Shown here: piece by piece, positions 28,344-35,885 of the stretch
Layout: every line of letters starts with the position of its first letter
Numbering within the stretch: position 1 is the first letter of the stretch
DNA from: Pseudomonas oryzihabitans
Lineage (GTDB): Bacteria > Pseudomonadota > Gammaproteobacteria > Pseudomonadales > Pseudomonadaceae
Reading direction: 5' to 3'
DNA: 64,000 nt
Assembly: GCF_006384975.1 (NCBI RefSeq)
Contig: NZ_CP021645.1
Span: 4,430,001-4,494,000 of the forward strand
Notes under the pieces: model-generated
Databases searched by the model: none
What the model was told of the DNA's origin: nothing
Seen by the model: the letters and a program-made list of their open reading frames with translations, nothing else
Position numbers and translations under genes: made by a program

Positions 28344-28999
28344 TCCTGCTGGGAGAGCCGCATGGCGCCCGTTTCATCGAGCCTGATGCTGACGCCGCGA
28401 TAATCGCGGAGTGTCGGCAGACCCAAGTCCAGCGGCTCGCGATGGGTGGCGGTAATGGCCACGGCATCGGCGCCGGCCGCCTTGGCCGCGGCGAAGCCGG
28501 CATGGGCATCCTCGAATACCAGGCAATCGGTAATGTCCACGCCCAGCTTGCGCGCGCCCGCCTGGAAGCAATCCGGCGCGGGCTTGCCCTGGGTGACGTC
28601 TTCGGCGCAGATCATCACCGGTGGCAGGGCCATGCCGGCCGCCGCGAGACGAACCTCGGCCAGACGGCGCGAGGCGGAGGTCACCAGCGCCCAACGGCCG
28701 GCTGGCAGGCTGGCCAGGAAGGTGGCGGCGCCAGGGATTTCCTGGATGTCGGCGACATCGGCAATCTCCAGCTCGGTGATGGCCTGGACCTCGGCGGCGA
28801 TATCGGCTCCCGCGGGCGCGAAGCGTTTTACCGTCTCCACCGCCCGCACGCCGTGCATGACGGCGAGGACGGCCGCGGGGTCTATCCCGTGGCCGAGTGC
28901 CCAGGTGCTCCAGGCGCGCTCGGCGGAGGCCACGCTGGTGAGCAGGGTGCCATCCATGTCGAACAGGAAGGCGGCGTAGGGGCGAGAAGGCAGGGTCAT
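28340..28999 (-). CDS. HAD-superfamily phosphatase (beta-phosphoglucomutase/sugar phosphatase type)
   Basis: The 219-residue protein shows all four HAD motifs: nucleophile in FDMDGTLL, Ser in LVTSASRR, Lys in GKPAPDCF and acidic pair in VFEDAHAG. An alpha-helical cap between motifs I and II puts it with subclass I phosphatases such as sugar-phosphatases or glycerol-1-phosphatase. The exact substrate cannot be inferred. The start at 28999 (MTLPSRPYAAFLF) has GGAG six bases upstream. An in-frame ATG at 29017 is possible but less well placed. Confidence 0.85.
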   Translation of the reverse strand: MTLPSRPYAAFLFDMDGTLLTSVASAERAWSTWALGHGIDPAAVLAVMHGVRAVETVKRFAPAGADIAAEVQAITELEIADVADIQEIPGAATFLASLPAGRWALVTSASRRLAEVRLAAAGMALPPVMICAEDVTQGKPAPDCFQAGARKLGVDITDCLVFEDAHAGFAAAKAAGADAVAITATHREPLDLGLPTLRDYRGVSIRLDETGAMRLSQQD

Positions 29000-29081
29000 C
29001 CAGAGCTCCGGGAACATCCGTTGGGGAAGAGTTGGACCACGTTACACGACCCGGTTCGCCGGTGCTGGACCTGCGTCCAGC

Positions 29082-29810
29082 TCACGGCGTCTGGAAATCC
29101 CCCCAGAGTTGCTGGGCGACGCTCAGGGCCACCACCGGCGCGGTCTCGGTGCGCAGTACCCGCGGGCCCAGGCGCGCGGGTTGGAAACCAGCGGCGCGTG
29201 CCGCGGTGACCTCGGCATCGCTCAGCCCGCCTTCCGGGCCGATCAGCAGCGCCAGGCGGGCGGGGCGGGCATGGCTTTCCAGGGGTTCGGCTACCGGGTG
29301 CAGCACCAGCTTGAGGTCGGCGGCCACGCTGGCCTGCCAATCGCTCAGCAGTTGCGGCGGATGGATCAGCGGCACGCTGGAGCGCCCGCACTGCTCGCAG
29401 GCGCTGATGGCCACCTGGCGCCAGTGCTGCAGGCGCTTGTCGGCGCGTTCGTCCTTCAGGCGGACCTCGCAACGTTCGCTGACCAGCGGGGTGATCTCGG
29501 CCACGCCCAGTTCAGTGGCCTTCTGGATCGCCCAGTCCATGCGCTCGCCACGGGACAGGCCCTGGCCTAGGTGGATCTGCAGCGGCGAATCGGGCTGGCC
29601 GGCCAGTTCTTCGGTGAGCTCCACGCTCAGGGTCTTCTTGCCCACCTCGGCGACCTGGCCCAGGTATTCCCGGCCGCTGCCGTCGAAGAGTTGCACGGCA
29701 TCTCCCGGCGCCAGGCGCAACACGCGGCCCAGGTAGTGGGCCTGGGCTTCGGGCAGCTCCAGACGGCCGAGGGCCAGGGGCAGGTCGAGGTGGCAGCGGG
29801 TGAGACGCAT
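29082..29810 (-). CDS. rsmE: 16S rRNA (uracil1498-N3)-methyltransferase RsmE
   Basis: RsmE methylates N3 of U1498 in 16S rRNA. The protein from the ATG at 29810 (MRLTRCHLDLPLALGRL) has 242 residues, close to the usual length; GGAG lies six bases upstream, while the longer frame to 29858 overlaps bioA's end region and is rejected. SPOUT-fold signatures include LSRGERMDWAIQKATELGV, LLIGPEGGLSDAEV and LGPRVLRTETAPVVAL near the SAM-binding knot. It follows bioA on the same strand with a 13-bp gap, as in P. aeruginosa. Confidence 0.95.
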   Translation of the reverse strand: MRLTRCHLDLPLALGRLELPEAQAHYLGRVLRLAPGDAVQLFDGSGREYLGQVAEVGKKTLSVELTEELAGQPDSPLQIHLGQGLSRGERMDWAIQKATELGVAEITPLVSERCEVRLKDERADKRLQHWRQVAISACEQCGRSSVPLIHPPQLLSDWQASVAADLKLVLHPVAEPLESHARPARLALLIGPEGGLSDAEVTAARAAGFQPARLGPRVLRTETAPVVALSVAQQLWGDFQTP

Positions 29811-29823
29811 GGCGGACTCCAGA

Positions 29824-31224
29824 TCAGCCGGGATCGCGGTGGTTGGGGTGCAGATCACTCAGGGCGACGCTGACCGAGGTGCGGGTTGCCAGGTCGATGC
29901 CCTGGGTCGCCACCTCGGCGAGGAAGTCGATCTGCTCCGGGGTGATCACATAGGGCGGCAGGAAGTAGACCACGTTGCCCAGCGGGCGCAACAGGGCGCC
30001 ACGGGAGAGGGCGTGCTGGTAGACGGCGAGGCCGCGTCTTTCCTGCCAGGGATAGGGCGTGCGGCGGGCCTTGTCGGCGGTCATCTCGATGGCCAGGGCC
30101 ATGCCGGTCTGGCGTACCTCGCCGACCTGGGGATGCTCGACCAGGTGCGCGGTGGCCTCGGCCATGCGCCGGGCCAGCGGCTGGTTGGCCACGATGACGT
30201 CGTCCTCGGCGAAGATGTCCAGGGTCGCCAGGGCGGCGGCGCAGGCCAGCGGATTGCCGGTGTAGCTGTGGGAATGCAGGAAGGCGCGCAGGGTGTCGTA
30301 GTCGGCGTAGAAGGCCTGGTAGACCTCGTCGGTGGTCAGGCAGGCGGCCAGCGGCAGGTAGCCGCCGGTCAGGGCCTTGGACAAACAGAGGAAATCCGGG
30401 CGGATGCCGGCCTGTTCGCAGGCGAACATCGTCCCGGTGCGGCCGAAGCCCACGGCGATCTCGTCGTGGATCAGGTGCACACCATAGCGGTCGCAGGCCT
30501 CGCGCAGGAGGCGCAGATAGACCGGATGGTACATGCGCATGCCGGTGGCGCCCTGGATCAGCGGCTCGACGATGACCGCGGCGACGCTCCGGTGATGCTC
30601 GGCCAGGGTGCGTTCCATGTGCGCGAACATCTGCCGCGAATGCGTTTCCCAGTCCATGCCCTCAGGGCGCAGGTAGCAGTCCGGACTGGGCACCTTGAGG
30701 GTGTCCAGCAGCAGGCCCTGGTAGGTCTCGGTGAACAGCGCCACGTCCCCCACCGACATGGCTGCCACCGTCTCGCCGTGATAGCTGTTGGTCAGGGTGA
30801 CGAAGCGGCGTTTCTCCGGCTGGCCCACGTTGCGCCAGTAGTGATAGCTCATCTTCAGCGCCACCTCGATGCAGGAGGAGCCGTTGTCGGCGTAGAACAC
30901 CCGGTCGAGGCCGGCCGGGGTCAGGGCGACCAGGCGTTCGGACAGCTCGATCACCGGCTGGTGGCTGAAGCCGGCGAGGATGACGTGCTCCAGCTGGTCG
31001 ACCTGGGCCTTGATGCGCGCGTTGATGCGCGGATTGGCATGGCCGAAGACGTTGACCCACCAGGAGCTGACGGCGTCCAGGTAGCGCTTGCCGTCGAAGT
31101 CCTCCAGCCAGACCCCCTCGCCACGGCGGATCGGGATCACCGGCAGTTGCTCGTGATCCTTCATCTGGGTGCAGGGGTGCCAGAGCACCTCCAGGTCGCG
31201 GCGCATCCAGTCTTGATTGGTCAT
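29824..31224 (-). CDS. bioA: Adenosylmethionine-8-amino-7-oxononanoate aminotransferase
   Basis: BioA transfers an amino group from S-adenosylmethionine to 8-amino-7-oxononanoate, giving 7,8-diaminononanoate in biotin synthesis, with PLP as cofactor. The 466-residue protein has WHPCTQMKDH, DAVSSWWVNVFGHANPRIN, SYHGETVAAMSVG, the HDEIAVGFGRTG aspartate region and the PLP lysine in CLSKALTGGYLPL. The GATGMRMYHPVYLR segment is typical of BioA. It is not next to other bio genes here, which is normal for Pseudomonas. Confidence 0.95.
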   Translation of the reverse strand: MTNQDWMRRDLEVLWHPCTQMKDHEQLPVIPIRRGEGVWLEDFDGKRYLDAVSSWWVNVFGHANPRINARIKAQVDQLEHVILAGFSHQPVIELSERLVALTPAGLDRVFYADNGSSCIEVALKMSYHYWRNVGQPEKRRFVTLTNSYHGETVAAMSVGDVALFTETYQGLLLDTLKVPSPDCYLRPEGMDWETHSRQMFAHMERTLAEHHRSVAAVIVEPLIQGATGMRMYHPVYLRLLREACDRYGVHLIHDEIAVGFGRTGTMFACEQAGIRPDFLCLSKALTGGYLPLAACLTTDEVYQAFYADYDTLRAFLHSHSYTGNPLACAAALATLDIFAEDDVIVANQPLARRMAEATAHLVEHPQVGEVRQTGMALAIEMTADKARRTPYPWQERRGLAVYQHALSRGALLRPLGNVVYFLPPYVITPEQIDFLAEVATQGIDLATRTSVSVALSDLHPNHRDPG

Positions 31225-31396
31225 GCTCGACTCCTGCCGGGTGGCCCGTCGGAAAAAGGGGGCGCAAGCCTAAGGCAGGCCGCACGACGGGAGCAAGGCG
31301 CGGGCCGATTGCCGGTCGTGGCGCCGGCTAGTTGCTCCGGAGCCGCTCGCGTATGCTGCGCCACCGCCGTTTCCCGGTCCCAGGAGTCTAGAAAAG

Positions 31397-32995
31397 ATGT
31401 CGTCGCGTTGGACAGGTTTTACCGTCTGCTTGGCAGCCGGCGTATTCGCTACCAGCCTGAGCGCAGGCGCCGCCGAGAAGGCGCATAAAGAAGCGCACAA
31501 AGAGGTGCACAAGGCACCGGAAAAGGCCGCTGCCGCGCCGGCCGCGCCCAGCGGCCCCTCGGTGATCGTGGTCGGTGCCGGCATGGCCGGTCTGGCTTCG
31601 GCCTATGAACTGCAGCAGGCCGGCTGGAACGTGACTCTGTTGGAAGCCGGCCCGCGGGTGGGCGGTCGCTCGGGCCTGGCCTCCAGCGAATGGATCGGCG
31701 ATGCCAAGGCCCAGCCGGTGCTCAACCATTACCTGGACACCTTCAAGCTCAAGACCGTGGACGCGCCGTCGTTCGTGCGCACCCCGGGCTACCTGATCGA
31801 AGGCCAGTACTACTCCCAGGACGACCTGGCGCAGAAGCTGCCGGCCGTGGCCGATGCGCTCAAGCGCGTTGACAAGTCACTGGACGACTTGGCCGCCGCC
31901 ATCAGCGATCCGCTGCAGCCGATCGCCACCCCGACCCTGCACGCTCTCGACCAGATCAACGCCGCCACCTGGCTGGACAAGCAGAACCTGCCGCCGCTGG
32001 CGCGTCAGCTGATCAACCAGCGCATCCGGACCCGCTACGACGAGCCCTCGCGACTGTCGTTGCTCTACCTCGCCCAGCAGACCCGCGTCTATCGCGGCGT
32101 CGACGACAAGGACCTGCGCGCCGCCCGCCTGCCCGGTGGCAGCGAGGTCCTGGCCCAGGCCTTCGCCAAGCAGATCAAGACGATCAAGACCGACAACAAG
32201 GTGTCGAGCATCGTCCAGGACAAGGACGGCGTGACGGTCAAGACCGGCCCTACCGGCTACAAGGCCGACTACGTGGTCATGGCGGTGCCGCTGCGCGCCC
32301 TCGGCCAGGTACAAATGACCCCGGCGCTGGACGCCACCCAGCAGGCGGCGATCAAGGGCACCACCTACGGCTGGCGCGACCAGATCCTGCTCAAGTTCAA
32401 GACCCCGGTGTGGGACAGCAAGTCGCGCATGAGCGGTGAGATCTACAGCGACCAGGGCCTGGGCATGCTGTGGGTGGAGCCGGACGTGAAGGGCGGCGCC
32501 AATGTGCTGGTCAACCTGACCGGCGACAGCGCGCGGCTGGTACAGGCCTTCGGCGACAAGCAGATGGTCGACCAGGTGCTGATCCGCTTCCATGCCTTCT
32601 ATCCCAAGGCGCGGGGTGCCTTCTCCGGCTACGAGGTGCGTCGCTACAGCCGCGATCCGGGCGTGGGCGGGGCCTATCTGGCCTATGGTCCGGGGCAGAT
32701 CACCCGCTACTGGCGGCTGTGGGAAAAGCCCACCGGCCGGATGATCTTCGCCGGCGAGCACACCGATCCGCTGCATCCGGGCACCCTGGAAGGGGCCCTG
32801 GCCAGTGGTCAGCGCGCTGCGCAGCAGGTCCGCGACCTCAAGGCCGGCAAGGCCGTGGTTCCGGTGGTCGCCGGTGCCGATACCAAGGCGCCGGCGCAAC
32901 CGGCGGCCGCTGCGCCCAAGGCCGCCGAGGCCGCGCCGGCCAAGGCCAGCAGCGAGCACGGCTTCTTCTGGAAGCTGTTCCACTGGTCGTTCTGA
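31397..32995 (+). CDS. Exported flavin amine oxidase-like protein
   Basis: The 532-residue protein begins with a signal peptide (FTVCLAAGVFATSLSAGAA). A Lys/His/Glu-rich segment follows with repeated KEAHKEVHK, then a flavin amine oxidase domain: FAD motif VIVVGAGMAGLASAYELQQ, VGGRSG, and the C-terminal IFAGEHTDPLHPGTLEGAL. Family members oxidise amines, but the substrate here is unknown. The N-terminal signal lacks an obvious twin-arginine motif, so how a flavoprotein is exported is unclear. A 45-residue Ala/Pro/Lys tail ends in the aromatic GFFWKLFHWSF. A gene of this kind occupies the same position downstream of bioA in P. aeruginosa. Confidence 0.82.
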   Translation: MSSRWTGFTVCLAAGVFATSLSAGAAEKAHKEAHKEVHKAPEKAAAAPAAPSGPSVIVVGAGMAGLASAYELQQAGWNVTLLEAGPRVGGRSGLASSEWIGDAKAQPVLNHYLDTFKLKTVDAPSFVRTPGYLIEGQYYSQDDLAQKLPAVADALKRVDKSLDDLAAAISDPLQPIATPTLHALDQINAATWLDKQNLPPLARQLINQRIRTRYDEPSRLSLLYLAQQTRVYRGVDDKDLRAARLPGGSEVLAQAFAKQIKTIKTDNKVSSIVQDKDGVTVKTGPTGYKADYVVMAVPLRALGQVQMTPALDATQQAAIKGTTYGWRDQILLKFKTPVWDSKSRMSGEIYSDQGLGMLWVEPDVKGGANVLVNLTGDSARLVQAFGDKQMVDQVLIRFHAFYPKARGAFSGYEVRRYSRDPGVGGAYLAYGPGQITRYWRLWEKPTGRMIFAGEHTDPLHPGTLEGALASGQRAAQQVRDLKAGKAVVPVVAGADTKAPAQPAAAAPKAAEAAPAKASSEHGFFWKLFHWSF

Positions 32996-33166
32996 TCCCC
33001 GCCTGACCGCAGGCGCCCATCCCGCGGCGCCGCCGATGGATCGGGCGCCGCTCTAGGGCGCCGTCCGATCCATCGATTCCTTCGATATTGCCTCGCCAGT
33101 TTTTCCGCTTTCATTCGATACGTTTGCCGCTAGTCTTAAGCAAGGCTTTTTCAGGAGAGAAAAGCG

Positions 33167-33721
33167 ATGCACTGGCGCAACGACGGCCTTCGCTACGGTC
33201 TGGTCAGTCTGGTTCTGCATTGGGTCATGGCCCTGGCGATCATCGCCATGTTCGCCTCCGGCCTCTGGATGCGGACCCTGGACTACTACGACAGCTGGTA
33301 CCACACCGCCCCCGAATTGCATAAGAGCGCTGGCATCCTGCTACTGATCGCTCTGGTGCTGCGCCTGCTCTGGCGTCTGGTCAGCCCGCCGCCACCGGTC
33401 GAGGGTAGTCCCCTGGTACGCCGCGCCGCGGGTGCCGGCCATTTGCTGCTCTATGCGCTGATGCTCACCGTGATGGTGGCCGGCTATCTGATTTCCACCG
33501 CCGATGGCGTGGCCATCGATGTCTTCGGCTGGTTCAAGGTTCCCGCGACCCTGAGCGGTCTGCAGGATCAGGCCGATATCGCCGGCAAGGTCCATCTCTG
33601 GTGCGCCTGGACGCTGATCATCCTCGCCGGTCTGCACGTGCTGGCCGCGCTCAAGCACCACTTCGTCGACCGCGACGGCACCCTGGTCCGGATGCTCGGC
33701 CGGGTCCATACACCGCATTGA
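33167..33721 (+). CDS. Cytochrome b561 family membrane protein
   Basis: The 184-residue protein has four predicted membrane helices and the histidines expected to ligate two hemes: one in LVLHWVMALA, one in ELHKSAGIL, one in KVHLWCAW and one in LAGLHVLAALKHHF. Such proteins carry electrons across the inner membrane, possibly to quinones or superoxide. CAGGAGAG precedes the ATG. It is followed by the yceI-type gene after 32 bp; this b561-yceI pairing is common and is thought to involve isoprenoid quinone handling by the periplasmic partner. Confidence 0.9.
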   Translation: MHWRNDGLRYGLVSLVLHWVMALAIIAMFASGLWMRTLDYYDSWYHTAPELHKSAGILLLIALVLRLLWRLVSPPPPVEGSPLVRRAAGAGHLLLYALMLTVMVAGYLISTADGVAIDVFGWFKVPATLSGLQDQADIAGKVHLWCAWTLIILAGLHVLAALKHHFVDRDGTLVRMLGRVHTPH

Positions 33722-33753
33722 TCCTTCCTTTCCACCACTAGGAGCTCCATCCA

Positions 33754-34332
33754 ATGCTGAAGAAAACCGTTGCCGCCCTGGCCCTGGGTACCGCTCTGCT
33801 GGGCGCTGGTCAGGCCATGGCCGCCGATTACAAGATCGACAAGCAGGGCCAGCATGCCTTCATCCAGTTCCGTATCCAGCACCTGGGTTACAGCTGGCTG
33901 TACGGCACCTTCAAGGACTTCGACGGCGCCTTCACCTTCGATCCCAAGGATCCGGCTGCCGACAAGGTCAAGGTGACCGTCAACACCGACAGCGTCGACA
34001 CCAACCACGCCGAGCGCGACAAGCACCTGCGCAGCGCCGACTTCCTCAACGTCGCCGCCCACCCGCAGGCCACCTTCGTGTCGACCAAGGTCACCCCCAC
34101 CGGCGAAGGCACCGCCGACGTCGCGGGCGACCTGACCCTGAACGGCGTGACCAAGCCGGTCGTCATCAAGGCCCACTTCCTGGGCGAAGGCAAGGATCCC
34201 TGGGGTGGCTACCGCGCCGGCTTCGAGGGCACCACCACCCTCAAGCTCAAGGACTTCAACATCCAGAAGGACCTCGGGCCGAAGTCCCAGGACGTGGAGC
34301 TGATGATGTCCTTCGAAGGTGTTCGCCAGTAA
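33754..34332 (+). CDS. YceI family periplasmic protein
   Basis: The 192-residue protein has a signal peptide ending in AMAADYKID and a YceI lipocalin-like barrel, which in homologues binds polyisoprenoids. Typical segments are [36 protein letters not shown] and [12 protein letters not shown]. In P. aeruginosa the equivalent (PA0423, pasP) has been reported as a secreted small protease associated with corneal damage; whether that activity applies to this homologue cannot be judged. TAGGAGCTCC is the ribosome site. A clear terminator follows. Confidence 0.92.
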   Translation: MLKKTVAALALGTALLGAGQAMAADYKIDKQGQHAFIQFRIQHLGYSWLYGTFKDFDGAFTFDPKDPAADKVKVTVNTDSVDTNHAERDKHLRSADFLNVAAHPQATFVSTKVTPTGEGTADVAGDLTLNGVTKPVVIKAHFLGEGKDPWGGYRAGFEGTTTLKLKDFNIQKDLGPKSQDVELMMSFEGVRQ

Positions 34333-34359
34333 CACGGCACCTTCAATCGGTACCCCAAG

Positions 34360-34385
34360 ATGCCGGATTCGTCCGGCATTTTTCT
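34360..34385 (+). terminator. Intrinsic terminator after the YceI gene
   Basis: ATGCCGGA pairs with TCCGGCAT around a TTCG tetraloop, followed by a T run; it begins 28 bp after the stop codon. A UUCG tetraloop is especially stable. Confidence 0.9.
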
Positions 34386-34561
34386 GTGCGGTTATTTTTG
34401 CTGGCCCGGTGGCCGCTCGTCTGAGCGAATGGGTAGAACTCGCCTCGAGCCCCATGGTCTGCTGCCCAGGTCGCACGGTTCCTACTCCGCGCTGTGTGCG
34501 AAGCGCTATACCAAATAGTCTGATTACAGTCGCTGAAAATGCTCAAGTGCAGCGCTTGGGT
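34386..34561. other. Gene-free spacer upstream of the efflux promoter
   Basis: Together with the flanking sites this belongs to a 350-bp gap (34333-34682) between the YceI gene and the pump operon. In P. aeruginosa the divergent repressor gene mexR lies here. In this window no open frame of adequate length or MarR/TetR-like product is visible on either strand, and nothing else is recognised in this part of the gap. Confidence 0.7.
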
Positions 34562-34589
34562 TATTTACAAACAGATCTGAATGTAAGTA
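34562..34589. promoter_or_regulatory. TtgR/AcrR-like operator dyad upstream of the efflux operon
   Basis: A 28-bp dyad has outer arms TATTTACA (34562-34569) and TGTAAGTA (34582-34589), which match as an inverted repeat at 7 of 8 positions. They surround a perfect central palindrome CAGATCTG (34572-34579) with the same centre. The outer arms closely resemble the TtgR operator of P. putida ttgABC (TATTTACAAAC... GAATGTAAGTA, from memory). A TetR-family repressor is therefore the likely regulator, yet no such gene is adjacent. Confidence 0.8.
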
Positions 34590-34593
34590 TATT
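34564..34593 (+). promoter_or_regulatory. Sigma-70 type promoter of the efflux operon, overlapping the operator
   Basis: A -35-like TTTACA (34564-34569) and a -10-like TATATT (34588-34593) are separated by 18 bp. Both boxes lie within or at the edge of the operator dyad, so repressor binding would block RNA polymerase. Transcription would start near 34600, about 80 bp upstream of the first gene. Confidence 0.7.
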
Positions 34594-34682
34594 GGCCTGA
34601 TAACAATTCCTATGCTCGAGCCGGTGCGAATCCCCAAGGCGCGCTGCGCATGCTCATTACCCAGCTTTCAAGGACTTCTGAT

Positions 34683-35873
34683 ATGCAGATCAAGCCGGCG
34701 CATGCCTACTTCGCTCCCGCCCTGCTGGCCATTGCCTTGGCCCTGGGCGCCTGTGGCAAGCAGGAGAACAAGGAACAGCAACAACCGCAGAAGCCTGTCG
34801 CAGTCGGCGTGGTCACCATCGAACCGCGGACCGTGACGCTGACCGACGAATTGCCCGGCCGCACCTCGGCCTTCCGTATCGCCGAGGTCCGTCCCCAGGT
34901 GAGCGGCATCCTGCTCAAGCGCAACTTCGTCGAAGGCGGTGACGTCAAGGCCGGGCAGCAGCTCTACCAGATCGATCCCCGTACCTACGAAGCCAACGTC
35001 AACTCGGCCAAGGCCTCGCTGGCCCAGGCCCAGGCCACGCTGGCCTCCAATCGGCTCAAGGCGCAGCGCTATGCCGCCCTGGTCAAGGAGCAGGCGATCA
35101 GCAAGCAGGAGGCCGACGATGCCCTGTCCATGCAGCGGCAGAACGAGGCCCAGGTGGAGTCGGCCAAGGCCGCGCTGCGCAACGCCGAGATCAACCTGGC
35201 CTACACCAAGGTCGCCGCGCCCATCTCCGGCCGTATCGGCCGTTCGATGATGACCGAAGGCGCCCTGGTCACCGCCGACCAGACCAGCGCCCTGACCAGC
35301 ATCACCCAGCTCGATCCCATCTACGTCGACGTGACCCAGTCCGCCACCGACCTGCTGCGCCTGCGCCGTGAGCTGGACAGCGGCCAGCTGCAGCGCGTCC
35401 AGGGCGAGAACGCCGCCGAGGTCAAGCTGGTGCTGGAAGACGGCAGTGCCTACAGTCGCCCCGGCAAGCTGAAGTTCGCCGAGGTGTCGGTGGATCAGGG
35501 CACCGGCTCGGTGGTGATTCGCGCCGAATTCCCCAACCCCGACAAGCTGCTGCTGCCCGGCATGTTCGTGCGCGCACGGCTGCAGGCCGGGGTCCGTCAG
35601 GATGCCTTGCTGGTACCCCAGCAGGGCGTGACCCGCGACATCAAGGGCCAGCCCACCGCCATGGTGGTCACCGCCGAGGGCAAGGTCGAGCAGCGGGTGC
35701 TCAAGACCGAGCGCACCGTCGGCAGCGATTGGCTGGTTACCGATGGCATCAAACCGGGTGACAAGGTCATCACCGAAGGCCTGCAGAAGGTCCGCCCCGG
35801 TGCCACCGTCACCGCCACGCCGGCGAGCAATGTCGCCTCCGCCGGGCAACCGCCGGCGGGTCAGGGTCAGTAA
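34683..35873 (+). CDS. RND efflux pump periplasmic adaptor (MexA/TtgA type)
   Basis: This membrane-fusion subunit links the inner-membrane pump to the outer-membrane channel. The ATG at 34683 (MQIKPAHAYFAPALLAIA) gives 396 residues. The lipoprotein signal ends LALGACGKQ, so Cys would be lipidated and the protein anchored to the inner membrane. Adaptor signatures include ELPGRTSAFRIAEVRPQVSG, GQQLYQIDPRTYEAN and LAYTKVAAPISGRIGRS, with a coiled-coil hairpin at about residues 100-170. The locus matches the mexAB-oprM position in P. aeruginosa, but the operator resembles that of ttgABC, so I do not give a symbol. Confidence 0.93.
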   Translation: MQIKPAHAYFAPALLAIALALGACGKQENKEQQQPQKPVAVGVVTIEPRTVTLTDELPGRTSAFRIAEVRPQVSGILLKRNFVEGGDVKAGQQLYQIDPRTYEANVNSAKASLAQAQATLASNRLKAQRYAALVKEQAISKQEADDALSMQRQNEAQVESAKAALRNAEINLAYTKVAAPISGRIGRSMMTEGALVTADQTSALTSITQLDPIYVDVTQSATDLLRLRRELDSGQLQRVQGENAAEVKLVLEDGSAYSRPGKLKFAEVSVDQGTGSVVIRAEFPNPDKLLLPGMFVRARLQAGVRQDALLVPQQGVTRDIKGQPTAMVVTAEGKVEQRVLKTERTVGSDWLVTDGIKPGDKVITEGLQKVRPGATVTATPASNVASAGQPPAGQGQ

Positions 35874-35885
35874 GGGGAGCGCCTG

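Noticed and set aside
34612..34836. Short frame upstream of the efflux adaptor as a possible regulator
   Set aside because: It runs out of frame into the adaptor gene, is Arg/Ser/Pro-rich and has no helix-turn-helix.
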